A stretch of DNA of 64,000 bases from Verrucomicrobiales bacterium (lineage in GTDB: Bacteria > Verrucomicrobiota > Verrucomicrobiia > Verrucomicrobiales > DEV007), in assembly GCA_002698785.1 (NCBI GenBank), contig PAAG01000038.1:1-64000 (forward strand), written 5' to 3'. Below, piece by piece: positions 1 through 8,495 of the stretch. A program made the position numbers and the translations under genes. Position 1 is the stretch's first letter; every line of letters starts with the position of its first letter. Below the pieces are notes generated by a model. The model did no database searches and had not been told where the DNA came from. It saw only the letters and a list, made by a program, of their open reading frames with translations.

Positions 1-98
1 TAGCAAAACAATCGTTGAATCAACGAGTTACACAAAAACTGGGCTGGATTTTGCCGGAAAAAAACGAAAAACCCCTCATTTCCGATCTCCTCCGGATT

Positions 99-878
99 TT
101 AGATGGCCAATTCGAGAGACGGCCGAACGGGCACCCCATGCTTCCCGAGATACTCCTTCACATCCGCAACGGTATACTCCCCAAAGTGAAAGATACTCGC
201 CGCGAGCACAGCATCCGCCTTGCCCTTGTCCAACACCTCCACCATATGATCGATATTTCCTGCACCACCACTGGCAATCACCGGAATAGCAACGGAGTCA
301 CTGATCGCTGCCGTCAGCTCGATATCGTAACCAGCCTTCGTTCCGTCAGCGTCCATGCTCGTCAAAAGAATCTCCCCGGCACCCCGATCATGTACCTCAC
401 GAGCCCATTCGATAGCGTCTCTTCCCGTCGGTGTCCGGCCACCATGGGTGAAAACTTCCCATCCTTTCCCATCATTTTTCCGCTTCGCATCGATCGCGAC
501 GACAATGCACTGCGCCCCGAATGCCTTCGATCCCGCAGAGACGACATCGGGATTGTTCACCGCAGCGGTATTCACCCCGACCTTGTCGGCACCGGCCAAC
601 AGCATCTCGCGCATATCCTCGACCGTGCGGATTCCACCACCAACAGTTACGGGCATGAAGCATCGCTCCGCCGTTTGCCGGACGACATCGACCATCGTCT
701 TTCTCTCGTCGGATGAGGCGGTTATGTCGAGAAACACTAATTCGTCCGCTCCCTGGCGATTGTATTCGACGGCGCAATCGACAGGATCACCGGCATCCCG
801 AAGATTTACAAAATTTGTGCCTTTCACGACACGACCATCCGTCACATCCAGACAGGGAATGATTCTCTTAGTTAACAT
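99..878 (-). CDS. hisF: Imidazole glycerol phosphate synthase cyclase subunit HisF
   Basis: HisF makes imidazole glycerol phosphate and AICAR from PRFAR, using ammonia delivered by HisH, in cytoplasmic histidine synthesis. The 259-residue product is a normal-length (beta/alpha)8 barrel. It begins [12 protein letters not shown], placing the catalytic Asp at residue 11, and has the second catalytic Asp in VVAIDAKR near residue 130. Phosphate-binding glycine loops TVGGGIR and ASGGAGN are both present. The ATG at 878 is preferred over an in-frame ATG at 893 because the family starts directly at the first strand. No other his gene is visible, so it is either separated from its pathway or linked to genes left of the window. 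Identification is firm. Confidence 0.97.
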   Translation of the reverse strand: MLTKRIIPCLDVTDGRVVKGTNFVNLRDAGDPVDCAVEYNRQGADELVFLDITASSDERKTMVDVVRQTAERCFMPVTVGGGIRTVEDMREMLLAGADKVGVNTAAVNNPDVVSAGSKAFGAQCIVVAIDAKRKNDGKGWEVFTHGGRTPTGRDAIEWAREVHDRGAGEILLTSMDADGTKAGYDIELTAAISDSVAIPVIASGGAGNIDHMVEVLDKGKADAVLAASIFHFGEYTVADVKEYLGKHGVPVRPSLELAI

Positions 879-1011
879 GGGGAACCCATACAACCGGGAA
901 CCATTTTGTGAAAGTTGAGCAAAAGAAAAAAATTTAACGAATTTCTACAAAAGTTCTGGTAATTCAAAAAGATTAATGGTTAATTTAAGTTAATTATCTG
1001 CTGCTTGAACC

Positions 1012-1428
1012 ATGGAAGCCGTTGCTCTGACCAATTCTGACGATTCTGAACTGCTGTTTGAAGAATCCTTCACGGTGATACCAAGAAACTGCGACACAGC
1101 AGTGGTATACTGGAATCTCACCAGTGAACGCCAGCCACTCCACTCCAAGTGCCGACTCTGTCTTCAGATCAACGGACGGGAAACGGATGCGGAGGAACAG
1201 ATCATTCTTCATCGCGAATCGGGCCACTTCATCGTTCCTCTCCTCGCAGAAGATCGTGAATATCGAATCGCCCTCGGTTGGTCCGACGCCAACGGGTTCC
1301 GCGCCATCTCCGAGCAGACCGTTCATCTTCCCAATTACCCAAGCGATTCTCAGGGAGCCATGAGCTCTTCTCTCAGTTTCCGCGGATCGCACTTCTGGCC
1401 AAAGAGCTGCGGTTCGTCCGTAAACTGA
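1012..1428 (+). CDS. DUF4912-like small protein
   Basis: A 138-residue cytoplasmic protein without signal peptide or membrane segment. The order of conserved patches fits DUF4912: an aromatic strand around residues 24-35 (TAVVYWNL), a central strand with RLCLQING, then a segment near 80-95 with REYRIALGWSDANGF, and a closing proline-containing strand. DUF4912 proteins have no established biochemical role; in other phyla they often lie near envelope or sugar-polymer genes. It ends 10 bp before xerC on the same strand, so co-transcription is likely. The first 60 nt upstream are AT-rich and shared with divergent hisF. The family call is by pattern only and moderately certain. Confidence 0.6.
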   Translation: MEAVALTNSDDSELLFEESFTVIPRNCDTAVVYWNLTSERQPLHSKCRLCLQINGRETDAEEQIILHRESGHFIVPLLAEDREYRIALGWSDANGFRAISEQTVHLPNYPSDSQGAMSSSLSFRGSHFWPKSCGSSVN

Positions 1429-1438
1429 TTCTGTTTTT

Positions 1439-2344
1439 GTGAGTGATTCGTCTCCTAGTCAGGATGCCCTGCTTGAGGCATTTCTCGAATACTTGTCAGT
1501 CGAGAAAAACTGTTCTCATCGAACCCTGACAAATTATCATCAGGCGATCACGAAATTTCGGGAAACCGTACCTTCCTTTCCCGGATGGGCCTCCCTCGAT
1601 GCCGAAGATTTCCGCGATTACTTGTATGAGTGCATGAAGGACGAGTGGGCACGATCCACGATCCGGCTCCATTTCTCCGCGCTTCGCAGCTTCTACAAAT
1701 ATCTCAACCGTAGGGAAGGGTATACTCACAATCCAATTGCCGAAGTGCAACTCCCCAAGGCAGAGAAAAAACTTCCCGTCGTTCTCAGCCAGAAGCAGGT
1801 CATCGAGCTGATCGAGCTTCCCCTGAAAACGGAGCAATCCAAGCAGGCCCCCGACTGGTTGCCTCTACGGGACTCAGCCATCCTCGAACTTTTCTACAGC
1901 TCCGGAGTTCGTCTATCTGAGCTGGCAGCGCTCGACGTCGAAGACTTCGACCTGCACAACGAATGTGTGAAAGTCTTCGGTAAAGGCAGCAAAGAACGAG
2001 TCTGCCCGGTCGGAACGCCAGCCGCCGAAGCAATCCACAAATACCGAAACGCTGCCAAGGTGATGCAGGGGCCACTGTTTATCAGCAAGCTCCGCCGTCG
2101 TATGACCACGCGGGCGATCTCGGGGATGTTCAAAAAATACCACGCCCTCTCAGATATCCCGCTGAACGTGAGCCCCCACAAGCTTCGCCACAGCTTTGCC
2201 ACCCACCTGCTGGATCACGGCGCCGACCTGCGAAGTGTGCAGACACTGCTTGGCCACGCCAGCCTCTCGACCACCCAGATATACACGCACGTATCGATCG
2301 AGAGGATGAAGAAAGTTTATGATCAGGCTCATCCTCGCGCTTGA
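1439..2344 (+). CDS. xerC: Tyrosine recombinase XerC/XerD
   Basis: Site-specific recombinase of the Xer type, which resolves chromosome dimers at dif before division. The 301-residue protein has an N-terminal SAM-like core-binding domain (about 8-92) and a C-terminal catalytic domain (about 112-297). All catalytic residues are visible: Arg158 in GVRLSE, Lys182 in FGKGSKER, His247 and Arg250 in HKLRHSF, His273 in LLGHASL and nucleophile Tyr282 in TQIYTH. Translation starts with GTG; the next in-frame ATG is deep inside the domain. Chromosomal housekeeping neighbours and normal length argue against a phage or integron integrase. Whether it is XerC or XerD cannot be settled from one sequence. 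Confidence 0.93.
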   Translation: MSDSSPSQDALLEAFLEYLSVEKNCSHRTLTNYHQAITKFRETVPSFPGWASLDAEDFRDYLYECMKDEWARSTIRLHFSALRSFYKYLNRREGYTHNPIAEVQLPKAEKKLPVVLSQKQVIELIELPLKTEQSKQAPDWLPLRDSAILELFYSSGVRLSELAALDVEDFDLHNECVKVFGKGSKERVCPVGTPAAEAIHKYRNAAKVMQGPLFISKLRRRMTTRAISGMFKKYHALSDIPLNVSPHKLRHSFATHLLDHGADLRSVQTLLGHASLSTTQIYTHVSIERMKKVYDQAHPRA

Positions 2345-2381
2345 TATCGCCTTCGCTCGCCCGTAGTTGAGAAAAGAGCGG

Positions 2382-4154
2382 ATGGCCGAGACGGAGACAG
2401 AAGAGGAGCTACCAGAAGAAAGCGAATCGCGATCTTCGGCCGGATTTACTGAGCGAGTTCGATTTGTCGGTCACGTTCATCGTCAGCTGAATTTCTCCGT
2501 ATTCGGCCTGTCCCTACTGGCGATTCCCGTTGGAATTCTCTCTGCCTACGGAGCCTGGGGTTTCCTGCTGGCATTCAATTCCCTGGGCAGCTGGCTCCGA
2601 GATTTCGACTGGATCGAACCGCAATATTTCCAGTGGCTAGCCTTAATCGCCGGAGGCGTCATTTTTGGGATTATACTGCAGGTCGTGAAGTGGCAGCGAT
2701 TCACAGGTCCTGCCCATGTGATCGTAGCGGCGTCAGAAAACGGGGGGAAGCTGCGACTCCGTGACGGACTGATCTCCAGCTTTGCGGATGCGCTGTCGCT
2801 AGCGCTGGCCGCACCAGTCGGCCGATATGGCCCGGCGGTTCAGCTAGGAGCAACCATCGGCTCGGTATGCGCGCAGGCACTGCGGCTGGGAGAAACCAGC
2901 ATCCGAATTCTACTGGGATGCGGGGTAGCTGCTGCAATATCCGCCGCATTCAACGCACCGATTGCGGGAGTCATTTTCGCCCACGAGGTAATCCTGGGGC
3001 ACTTCAAGCTAAAGGCCTTCGCTCCCATCACTCTCGCTTCTGTCAGTTCGGTAGCGATTGCGCGGGCGCACAGCTTTGAATACGTCGCATTAAAATTGTG
3101 GAGCGCACCGCACGAAATCACGTTGGGGCACTATCCCGTCTATCTCGGCTTCGGCCTGTTGGCTGCACTGGTGGCGATGCTCTACATGTCGGGAGTCATG
3201 GCGATCTCGAAAACGGCGGAACGTGCTCACATTCCAAAGTGGATTCAGCCCGCGATCGGTGGAGCCGTAGCCGGGGCGATGGCACTCTGGATGCCGCTGA
3301 TTCTGGGTCTCGGAGACAACGTGCTACAAAACGTATTGGAACAGGATCTCGAAGATCCCAAATTTGGCCTGACCATGCTTCTCTCTCTGGGGCTCGCCAA
3401 GCTGGTGGCCAGTGCATTCTCTCTCGGCCTGCGTTATCCCGGAGGGACCTTCACACCTGCCATGTTCCTTGGGGCCATGTTAGGCGGTGTCTGTGGAATG
3501 CTGATCGATTCACTGGATTATCAAATCAGTGTGCTCGTCGGAATGGGTGCCGTGGTGGGTGCAGTTATCGGTGCGCCACTGACCGTGATATTGATCGTCT
3601 TTGAGCTAACGGAAAACTACGAAGCCGCCACAGCAGTGATGGTGGCCGTGGTCCTGGCGAACGCGGTGGTGACGCGCTACTTCGCCCGGTCACTGTTCCA
3701 TCGACAAATCCGTTACTGGGGGATCGAAATTGATCGGCCAGCAGAGCAGCGAATTCTTTCCCGTCGCCAAGTGGGAACCTTAATTCGAAGGCACTACACT
3801 CCAATACAAGCTGACGCTACAGTTCAGGAATTGCAGGAAGAACAGCAGAAAAACCCGGGCCGCGCCATCTACGTGGTCGATTCGCGGGGGGATCTGGTCG
3901 GCGAAGTTCCAGAGTTGAACTGGAATGACATAGACAGTGAACTCCCTTTAAAAGAGTTTTGTCAGGAACCCAAAGTCATCCTCGAGCAGGATGAATCTCT
4001 CTGGTCAGGTTTCGAAAAGTTCGAAGCCTCCGACGTCGATCTCGCACCGGTGGTGGAATCAGTAGATAGCCGCCGGCTGGTAGGGCTGGCACGTTTCCCC
4101 GATTTCCTTGCGGCCTACCGCCGGGCTGTCCAAGAGGGGAGAAAGCAGTCCTGA
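2382..4154 (+). CDS. ClC-family chloride channel-like protein with C-terminal CBS-like region
   Basis: A 590-residue membrane protein with the ClC fold over roughly residues 35-440 and a cytoplasmic tail with degenerate CBS-like sequence (about 470-590). The second selectivity motif reads GRYGPAVQLG at 147-156 and the third GGTFTPAMF. The gating glutamate of GREGP is therefore Tyr149. The residue matching the internal proton glutamate is Val203 in FAHEVIL, and the usual first motif GSGIP is replaced by TGPAH. Loss of both glutamates is typical of passive channels, not H+/Cl- exchangers; that function is inferred. I chose ATG 2382 over TTG 2367. The gene ends 1 bp before the convergent msrB stop. 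Confidence 0.9.
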   Translation: MAETETEEELPEESESRSSAGFTERVRFVGHVHRQLNFSVFGLSLLAIPVGILSAYGAWGFLLAFNSLGSWLRDFDWIEPQYFQWLALIAGGVIFGIILQVVKWQRFTGPAHVIVAASENGGKLRLRDGLISSFADALSLALAAPVGRYGPAVQLGATIGSVCAQALRLGETSIRILLGCGVAAAISAAFNAPIAGVIFAHEVILGHFKLKAFAPITLASVSSVAIARAHSFEYVALKLWSAPHEITLGHYPVYLGFGLLAALVAMLYMSGVMAISKTAERAHIPKWIQPAIGGAVAGAMALWMPLILGLGDNVLQNVLEQDLEDPKFGLTMLLSLGLAKLVASAFSLGLRYPGGTFTPAMFLGAMLGGVCGMLIDSLDYQISVLVGMGAVVGAVIGAPLTVILIVFELTENYEAATAVMVAVVLANAVVTRYFARSLFHRQIRYWGIEIDRPAEQRILSRRQVGTLIRRHYTPIQADATVQELQEEQQKNPGRAIYVVDSRGDLVGEVPELNWNDIDSELPLKEFCQEPKVILEQDESLWSGFEKFEASDVDLAPVVESVDSRRLVGLARFPDFLAAYRRAVQEGRKQS

Positions 4155-4155
4155 A

Positions 4156-4554
4156 TTATTCCTCCGACTCTTCAGCAGGAACAAACCGCAGCGCTGCCGA
4201 GTTGATGCAATATCTCAAACCGGTGGGAGCTGGCCCATCGGGAAAAACATGACCAAGGTGCGCGTCACCCGTTTTGGAGCGCACTTCGACTCTTCGCATT
4301 CCGTAGCTGGTATCTTCGATCTCGACAATTTCTTCAGGATCGATCGGTTCGAAAAAACTCGGCCAACCCGTTCCGCTGTCGAATTTCGCCTCCGAGGAAA
4401 AAAGCGGCTTCCCTGAAATCACATCCACATAGATGCCTGGCTCCTTGTGATTCCAGTATTCATTATCAAAAGGCGGCTCAGTGCCTCCGTTACAGGCTAC
4501 CTGATACTGGGTTTCACTCAGTCGATCTCGCAATTCCTCTTTGGATTCAGACAT
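4156..4554 (-). CDS. msrB: Peptide-methionine (R)-S-oxide reductase MsrB
   Basis: MsrB repairs methionine-R-sulfoxide in oxidised proteins. The 132-residue single-domain enzyme has the family signatures NGGTEPPF (22-29), GWPSFF (63-68), DAHLGHVF (97-104) and [11 protein letters not shown], where Cys116 is the catalytic residue. The two CxxC pairs that bind structural zinc in many MsrB proteins are absent: the segment before DAHLGH reads EVRSKTG. This is therefore the zinc-free form. Cys21 is the only other cysteine and could be resolving. There is no signal peptide, so it acts in the cytoplasm. It converges on the ClC gene with one intervening base. Confidence 0.95.
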   Translation of the reverse strand: MSESKEELRDRLSETQYQVACNGGTEPPFDNEYWNHKEPGIYVDVISGKPLFSSEAKFDSGTGWPSFFEPIDPEEIVEIEDTSYGMRRVEVRSKTGDAHLGHVFPDGPAPTGLRYCINSAALRFVPAEESEE

Positions 4555-4612
4555 GGCCCTACAATAGCGAAATCATCCAAATAGGACATTGAATATCCCT
4601 CTCCTCTGTTTC

Positions 4613-4641
4613 TTGACAATGGACCTGACATTTCTTACTTG
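4613..4641 (+). promoter_or_regulatory. Candidate sigma70-type promoter of the small secreted-protein gene
   Basis: TTGACA at 4613-4618 is a consensus -35 hexamer. It is followed after 17 bp by the weaker TACTTG at 4636-4641. A start point near 4648 would lie just before the ATG at 4656 and would exclude the GTG at 4641 as the translation start. Confidence 0.4.
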
Positions 4642-4655
4642 TGAGTCGTATTGTT

Positions 4656-5195
4656 ATGAAATTTCTCAAGTGTGCGATTTTTATTTGTTTGGGTATATTC
4701 CTTGGTAACGCACAGGGATTCGACGGTGATTTGGAGAAAATCGAAACGGTGAATGGAAGGTTGTATGAAAAAATCTTCATTCTTTCCGGTGACGAGACCG
4801 GCCTCACGTTTCGGCACGAAGCGGGAATCGCAAAGGTCGACTACTCCGAATTGCCGATGAACCTCCGAATGCTGTTTGAGCCGGCAGAAAAGGTAGACGC
4901 TCCAGAAGCGGACCCCCAAGAGGAAACGGAATTTATACCGCTTCTCGATTTTGCCCTCCAGTTTCGATATTCACCAGTCTATCGGCCGAAATTGATTCCT
5001 GCACCGGTCTGCCGGGACGTTGTCTGGAGATCCCATTGGCCCAGATACAACCCAGCACACCGTCTGGTTGATCCCTTTTGCCGAGAGCTGGCGTTGCGTG
5101 ATTTCCTCTACACGACCGGACTAGTCATGCCTCCGTGCGAGATTCATTCGATTCAAATCTCCTCGAACAAGTCTCCCAGACGCTATTTCTGGTAA
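4656..5195 (+). CDS. Small secreted protein of unknown function
   Basis: I do not recognise this family. The 179-residue product begins MKFLKCAIFICLG and has a typical signal peptide with likely cleavage after GNAQG. The mature N-terminal part (about 20-65) contains VNGRLYEKIFILSGDETGL and AKVDYSELP. This resembles the short beta-rich repeats found in exported proteins of this phylum, where a table of reactions to a key phrase is lacking, so no function follows. The C-terminal half is rich in Pro, Arg and aromatic residues and carries three Cys, possibly forming disulfides outside the cytoplasm. The ATG at 4656 is chosen over GTG 4641 because it gives the compact signal peptide and fits the promoter. 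Confidence 0.65.
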   Translation: MKFLKCAIFICLGIFLGNAQGFDGDLEKIETVNGRLYEKIFILSGDETGLTFRHEAGIAKVDYSELPMNLRMLFEPAEKVDAPEADPQEETEFIPLLDFALQFRYSPVYRPKLIPAPVCRDVVWRSHWPRYNPAHRLVDPFCRELALRDFLYTTGLVMPPCEIHSIQISSNKSPRRYFW

Positions 5196-5217
5196 AAAAT
5201 ATAGTGAAAGACCGGGA

Positions 5218-5246
5218 TTGGCTCAGAGATCCAAAGGCTGTATAAT
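5218..5246 (+). promoter_or_regulatory. Strong promoter, probably giving a leaderless mRNA
   Basis: TTGGCT (5218-5223), a 17-bp spacer and a perfect TATAAT (5241-5246) lie directly before the ATG codons at 5256 and 5259. Initiation about 7 nt after the -10 box would leave a leader of only a few bases, and no Shine-Dalgarno is present. Confidence 0.55.
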
Positions 5247-5255
5247 TCGCTCGAT

Positions 5256-6188
5256 ATGATGGGTCCAGACGATATTGGAGAAAAGAGGCAGGGGAGTAAC
5301 ACACCGTTTATTGCACTCGGTGTTGCGGTAATTCTTCTCCTGGTCGTGGTAGTAATCAGTCTGAATGACTTTCTTCGTTCCAGGCTGGAGAAAGAATACG
5401 AGGTGAAGGAGAAAGAGCTTTATTCCCGCTATGGCTATGTCCCCGAGGGAATGGTCCGCGACCCGGCAATGCAGGCAGGGCAGCCGGCGGCAAACCCTCA
5501 GGTGCTTCCCGGGCAAACGTCTGCCGGATCTCAAACACCAGCAAATGCTCAACCAGCTACCGGACAGGCTACTCAGGCTCCGGTCGTTAGTGGGGTAAAT
5601 CCTCAGCTGAATCGAGCGGCTGATCAGATGGGAATAGAGTCAACCTTACCAAGTCCGGAAGATCCAGAGTTGGAGGCGCTGCGGAGCACGCTGGATCAGG
5701 TGCGCGCAGAAGGGCAGAGAATCGAGGAGCAATACAACCGAATCAGCAAGGGCGAAGACAGCCGTCCGCTGAATTCCGAGATAGCGAATAACTCGAAAGA
5801 ACTGTCCACCGACGGCATTGGAGATCTGGAAGAAGAGCTTCCCGAGTTTCTGCGCGAAGCCTTGAAGAATCCTCCCGGTGGAAATCCCAGTGTTGAAGAG
5901 GAAATGGAGAGGTATCGAGTGCAGATTCGCAATGCACCCGCCTTGGCGAAGGTCATGAGTTATGACAAGGACTGGGGAGTCGTTACTTTCGACGCCGGGC
6001 CAAGCCAGGGAGTGCGAGTGAATCAGCGATTTGCCGTGAGGAGAGGCGAAAAGATTCTGGGTTGGATCAAGGTGGACGAAGTGAGCGATAGACACTCCTT
6101 TGGCACATTAACGACCAAGAACAAAAATATCGATACGGCAGCCAAGCCTGAAGTCGGGGACGACCTGATCGACTTCGAGATCTACTAG
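5256..6188 (+). CDS. Membrane-anchored protein with coiled coil and small C-terminal beta domain
   Basis: A 310-residue protein, family not recognised. Residues about 15-38 form one transmembrane anchor (VAVILLLVVVVISL) with a short cytoplasmic N-terminus. A Pro/Gln/Ala-rich linker follows (about 65-115), then a glutamate-rich helical stretch (about 130-215). The C-terminal domain (about 225-310) contains KVMSYDKDWGVVTFDAG, GVRVNQRFAVRRG and GWIKVDEV. This arrangement of short strands, in which something is repeated as resistant to 'what the protein knew', resembles the small barrels of MreC/FlgT-like envelope proteins, but that is only an analogy. Its stop codon interlocks with the convergent histidine kinase stop inside one CTAG. 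Confidence 0.7.
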   Translation: MMGPDDIGEKRQGSNTPFIALGVAVILLLVVVVISLNDFLRSRLEKEYEVKEKELYSRYGYVPEGMVRDPAMQAGQPAANPQVLPGQTSAGSQTPANAQPATGQATQAPVVSGVNPQLNRAADQMGIESTLPSPEDPELEALRSTLDQVRAEGQRIEEQYNRISKGEDSRPLNSEIANNSKELSTDGIGDLEEELPEFLREALKNPPGGNPSVEEEMERYRVQIRNAPALAKVMSYDKDWGVVTFDAGPSQGVRVNQRFAVRRGEKILGWIKVDEVSDRHSFGTLTTKNKNIDTAAKPEVGDDLIDFEIY

Positions 6189-8326
6189 GATTCTGTTCCG
6201 GCTTCCAGAAGTTGCCCCAGCATCTGGCGAAGGTTTTTCGTCTCATAGGGCTTCTGTAAGAAAGCGATCTGTGGCTGGTCCCCGAGATCGTGATCTTCGG
6301 GCCTCTCGTCGTAGCCACTTGTCAGGAGAATTCCGAGCTTCGGATGTTCCTTGTGAAGTTCTTTCGCAAGTTCCCAACCGGAAATTCCATCAGGCATCAC
6401 AATGTCAGAGATGACCAGAGAGACTTCATCTCTGATTTCAGGCCACAGATCGAGAGCTTTGCGCCCTGATGGAGCCTCCAGAACACGTACGCCAAGCATT
6501 TCGAGGAGGCGCTTAACAAGCTTTCGGACTGCCGACTCGTCTTCGACAAGAAGAATGGTCGAGCCTCTCAGGTTGTCCTTTTGGGCTTCGGGATTGCTTG
6601 GCTGGGCAGCCTTTGCTTCCGAGGCAAGTACGATAGGCAGAAACACTTCGAAACGTGTGCCAACTCCCACGGTGCTGGTCACATTCAGATAGCCTCCATG
6701 TTGGTCAATGATGGCTGAAACATTCGCTAGTCCCAGTCCCGTACCTTTGCCTTCTTCTTTTGTCGTATAAAATGGATCGAAGATTTTCTTCAGTTGCTCT
6801 TCGTCCATTCCACATCCGGTATCTTCGATAGCGAGGCAAGCGTAGTCGGCTTCATCTTCACCTTCTTTGGATGATTTTACTTTCGTCGTTTCGATTGTAA
6901 CGGTGCCCCCACCAGTCATGGCATCGCGAGCATTCACGATCAGGTTCATCAGAACCTGACCAATCATGGATTTGTCAGCCATGATCGGCAGATCATCAGA
7001 AAACAGGGAAAGATTGAATTCGAAATTTTCCTCCACAACCCGTCGCATCATTTTGACGAAATTGTGGATGACCACATTCAAGTCACAGCTTTCGATGTTC
7101 GCCTTATGCTGTCGGCTGATCAAAAGAAGCTGTTTTGCTAGATCCACAGCTTGCGTGGAAGCCTGTTTGATTAAATCCAGCGACTCTCTCGGATCGAAGC
7201 CTTGAGATTCACTCTCAAGTGATTCTTCGATGAGCGATGTATGGCCCTGAATGACGGTAAGCAGATTATTGAAGTCGTGCGCGACTCCGCTGACCATTTT
7301 ACCGAGGTCGGCTAGTTTCTGCGCCTGCCGAATCTGGTTTTCGGCGGCATGCAATTTTAAGGTCGCGCTATGACGTTTGAGCTCCAGACAAAGAGCAGCT
7401 CCAATGATCGACACAAACGAGCTTGCTATCGAACGCGATTCGAGGGAAGTGCCATCCCGAAAAAACGCGAAAAGAAAAGCGGCTGGTTCATCATTTTCGT
7501 CCGGTATGATGTGCCCGAAGACACTCCCGGTCAGAAACTCTCCCGATGAAATACTGAACGTGATAGGGCCTTTGCCAGAATGCGCTACATTGTTGTTTAG
7601 ATAGTCCTCAACTGACTCAGGTAATCTTTCCTCCAGTTGAGGCGTGAATACATCAGGCTGAAAACTGGCGGCAGATGTCTCTGTGAAATGAAATTCGGTG
7701 GAAAGTTTTACGAGAACGACTGCCTCGGCTTCGATGCTTGTGCGCAGTCTTTCGACCAGGAGCTGCACATCCTCCTGCCCCTGGATATTGCTCATCGCAT
7801 TTCCGACTTCGCTGGCACGAACTTCCAGGTGGTTCAGTCGCTGCTGCAGATGTTGCAGGTGAGTCAGGCTTTCATCTTCGGAAGGCAATCTCTCGATTAG
7901 TCCGGACAACGTGGGCTGCCTTTCGTCCTGATGCATGACCGCTGTGTGACGAATCATCTCGTAGTCACCGTGTGCATCAGGTTTGAACCGATAGTTGATG
8001 ACCTGTGGGCTGTCGACACTTGACCACTCCTTGTCGAGAAATGCAGAGAATCCCTCTTGATCTCTGGGATGAATTCTGGTCATCCAGTCCTCAAGTGAAG
8101 ATGCCTGGAAACTTCCATCTACCCTGAGTTCATTCGTCCGAGGCTTCCAGCGCCAGAAAGAAAACGTGCCTGCACAGAATAGGTTCAGAATGTCCGCAGG
8201 GAGCCCGCTGGAAAGGTTGGTGAAACGTAAAGTCTCTGATTCCGAATAGCCACTAAGGAGCGCGATCCCTCCCATATCAGAGGAATTTTCGTGACCGCGA
8301 GGGCTGGAATTTGAAGGAAAAGGCAC
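6185..8326 (-). CDS. Soluble hybrid sensor histidine kinase with PAS, GAF-like and receiver domains
   Basis: A 713-residue signalling protein without membrane segments. The order is a PAS-like domain (about 50-135), a coiled linker (150-185), a GAF-like domain (about 187-315), a HisKA domain with phospho-acceptor His350 in GVAHDFNNLL, and an ATPase domain. The latter shows N box NLIVNARDAM (461-470), G1 EDTGCGMD and G2 GKGTGLGL. A C-terminal receiver (588-712) has Glu595/Asp596, phospho-acceptor Asp641 in VISDIVMPD, and Lys692. HDFNN-type kinases with an attached receiver usually pass the phosphate inward or to a separate regulator. No partner regulator is adjacent, so the stimulus and target are unknown. 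Confidence 0.92.
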   Translation of the reverse strand: MPFPSNSSPRGHENSSDMGGIALLSGYSESETLRFTNLSSGLPADILNLFCAGTFSFWRWKPRTNELRVDGSFQASSLEDWMTRIHPRDQEGFSAFLDKEWSSVDSPQVINYRFKPDAHGDYEMIRHTAVMHQDERQPTLSGLIERLPSEDESLTHLQHLQQRLNHLEVRASEVGNAMSNIQGQEDVQLLVERLRTSIEAEAVVLVKLSTEFHFTETSAASFQPDVFTPQLEERLPESVEDYLNNNVAHSGKGPITFSISSGEFLTGSVFGHIIPDENDEPAAFLFAFFRDGTSLESRSIASSFVSIIGAALCLELKRHSATLKLHAAENQIRQAQKLADLGKMVSGVAHDFNNLLTVIQGHTSLIEESLESESQGFDPRESLDLIKQASTQAVDLAKQLLLISRQHKANIESCDLNVVIHNFVKMMRRVVEENFEFNLSLFSDDLPIMADKSMIGQVLMNLIVNARDAMTGGGTVTIETTKVKSSKEGEDEADYACLAIEDTGCGMDEEQLKKIFDPFYTTKEEGKGTGLGLANVSAIIDQHGGYLNVTSTVGVGTRFEVFLPIVLASEAKAAQPSNPEAQKDNLRGSTILLVEDESAVRKLVKRLLEMLGVRVLEAPSGRKALDLWPEIRDEVSLVISDIVMPDGISGWELAKELHKEHPKLGILLTSGYDERPEDHDLGDQPQIAFLQKPYETKNLRQMLGQLLEAGTES

Positions 8327-8433
8327 GACTCGAAAATATATTTCCCATAATAATAATAATTTTTATTGATTAAAGCAACCTGAAATATTTCGAAGGCGAA
8401 AAAATTGAAGGTGAATTCCGTTTCGCGAGGCAC

Positions 8434-8458
8434 AAAAAAACGGAGGGAAGCCCTCCGT
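8434..8458 (-). terminator. Rho-independent terminator of the gld/DUF4340 operon
   Basis: Read on the minus strand, ACGGAGGG (8458-8451), loop CTT and CCCTCCGT (8447-8440) form a perfect 8-bp stem followed by a seven-T run. It lies 38 nt after the DUF4340 stop codon. Confidence 0.9.
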
Positions 8459-8495
8459 TCTTAGGAATCTTGCTAGAAAGAGTGAAAAATGGCTG

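Noticed and set aside
1-98. Possible gene end at the left edge
   Set aside because: No frame gives a recognisable C-terminus in these 98 bases; nothing could be supported.
15-716. Long plus-strand ORF opposite hisF
   Set aside because: It is antisense to a clear HisF sequence, has no family similarity and follows the codon pattern of the opposite strand.
1439-2344. Tyrosine recombinase as a mark of a prophage or integrative element
   Set aside because: Xer-type length and motifs, housekeeping neighbours, and no att repeats or phage genes nearby.
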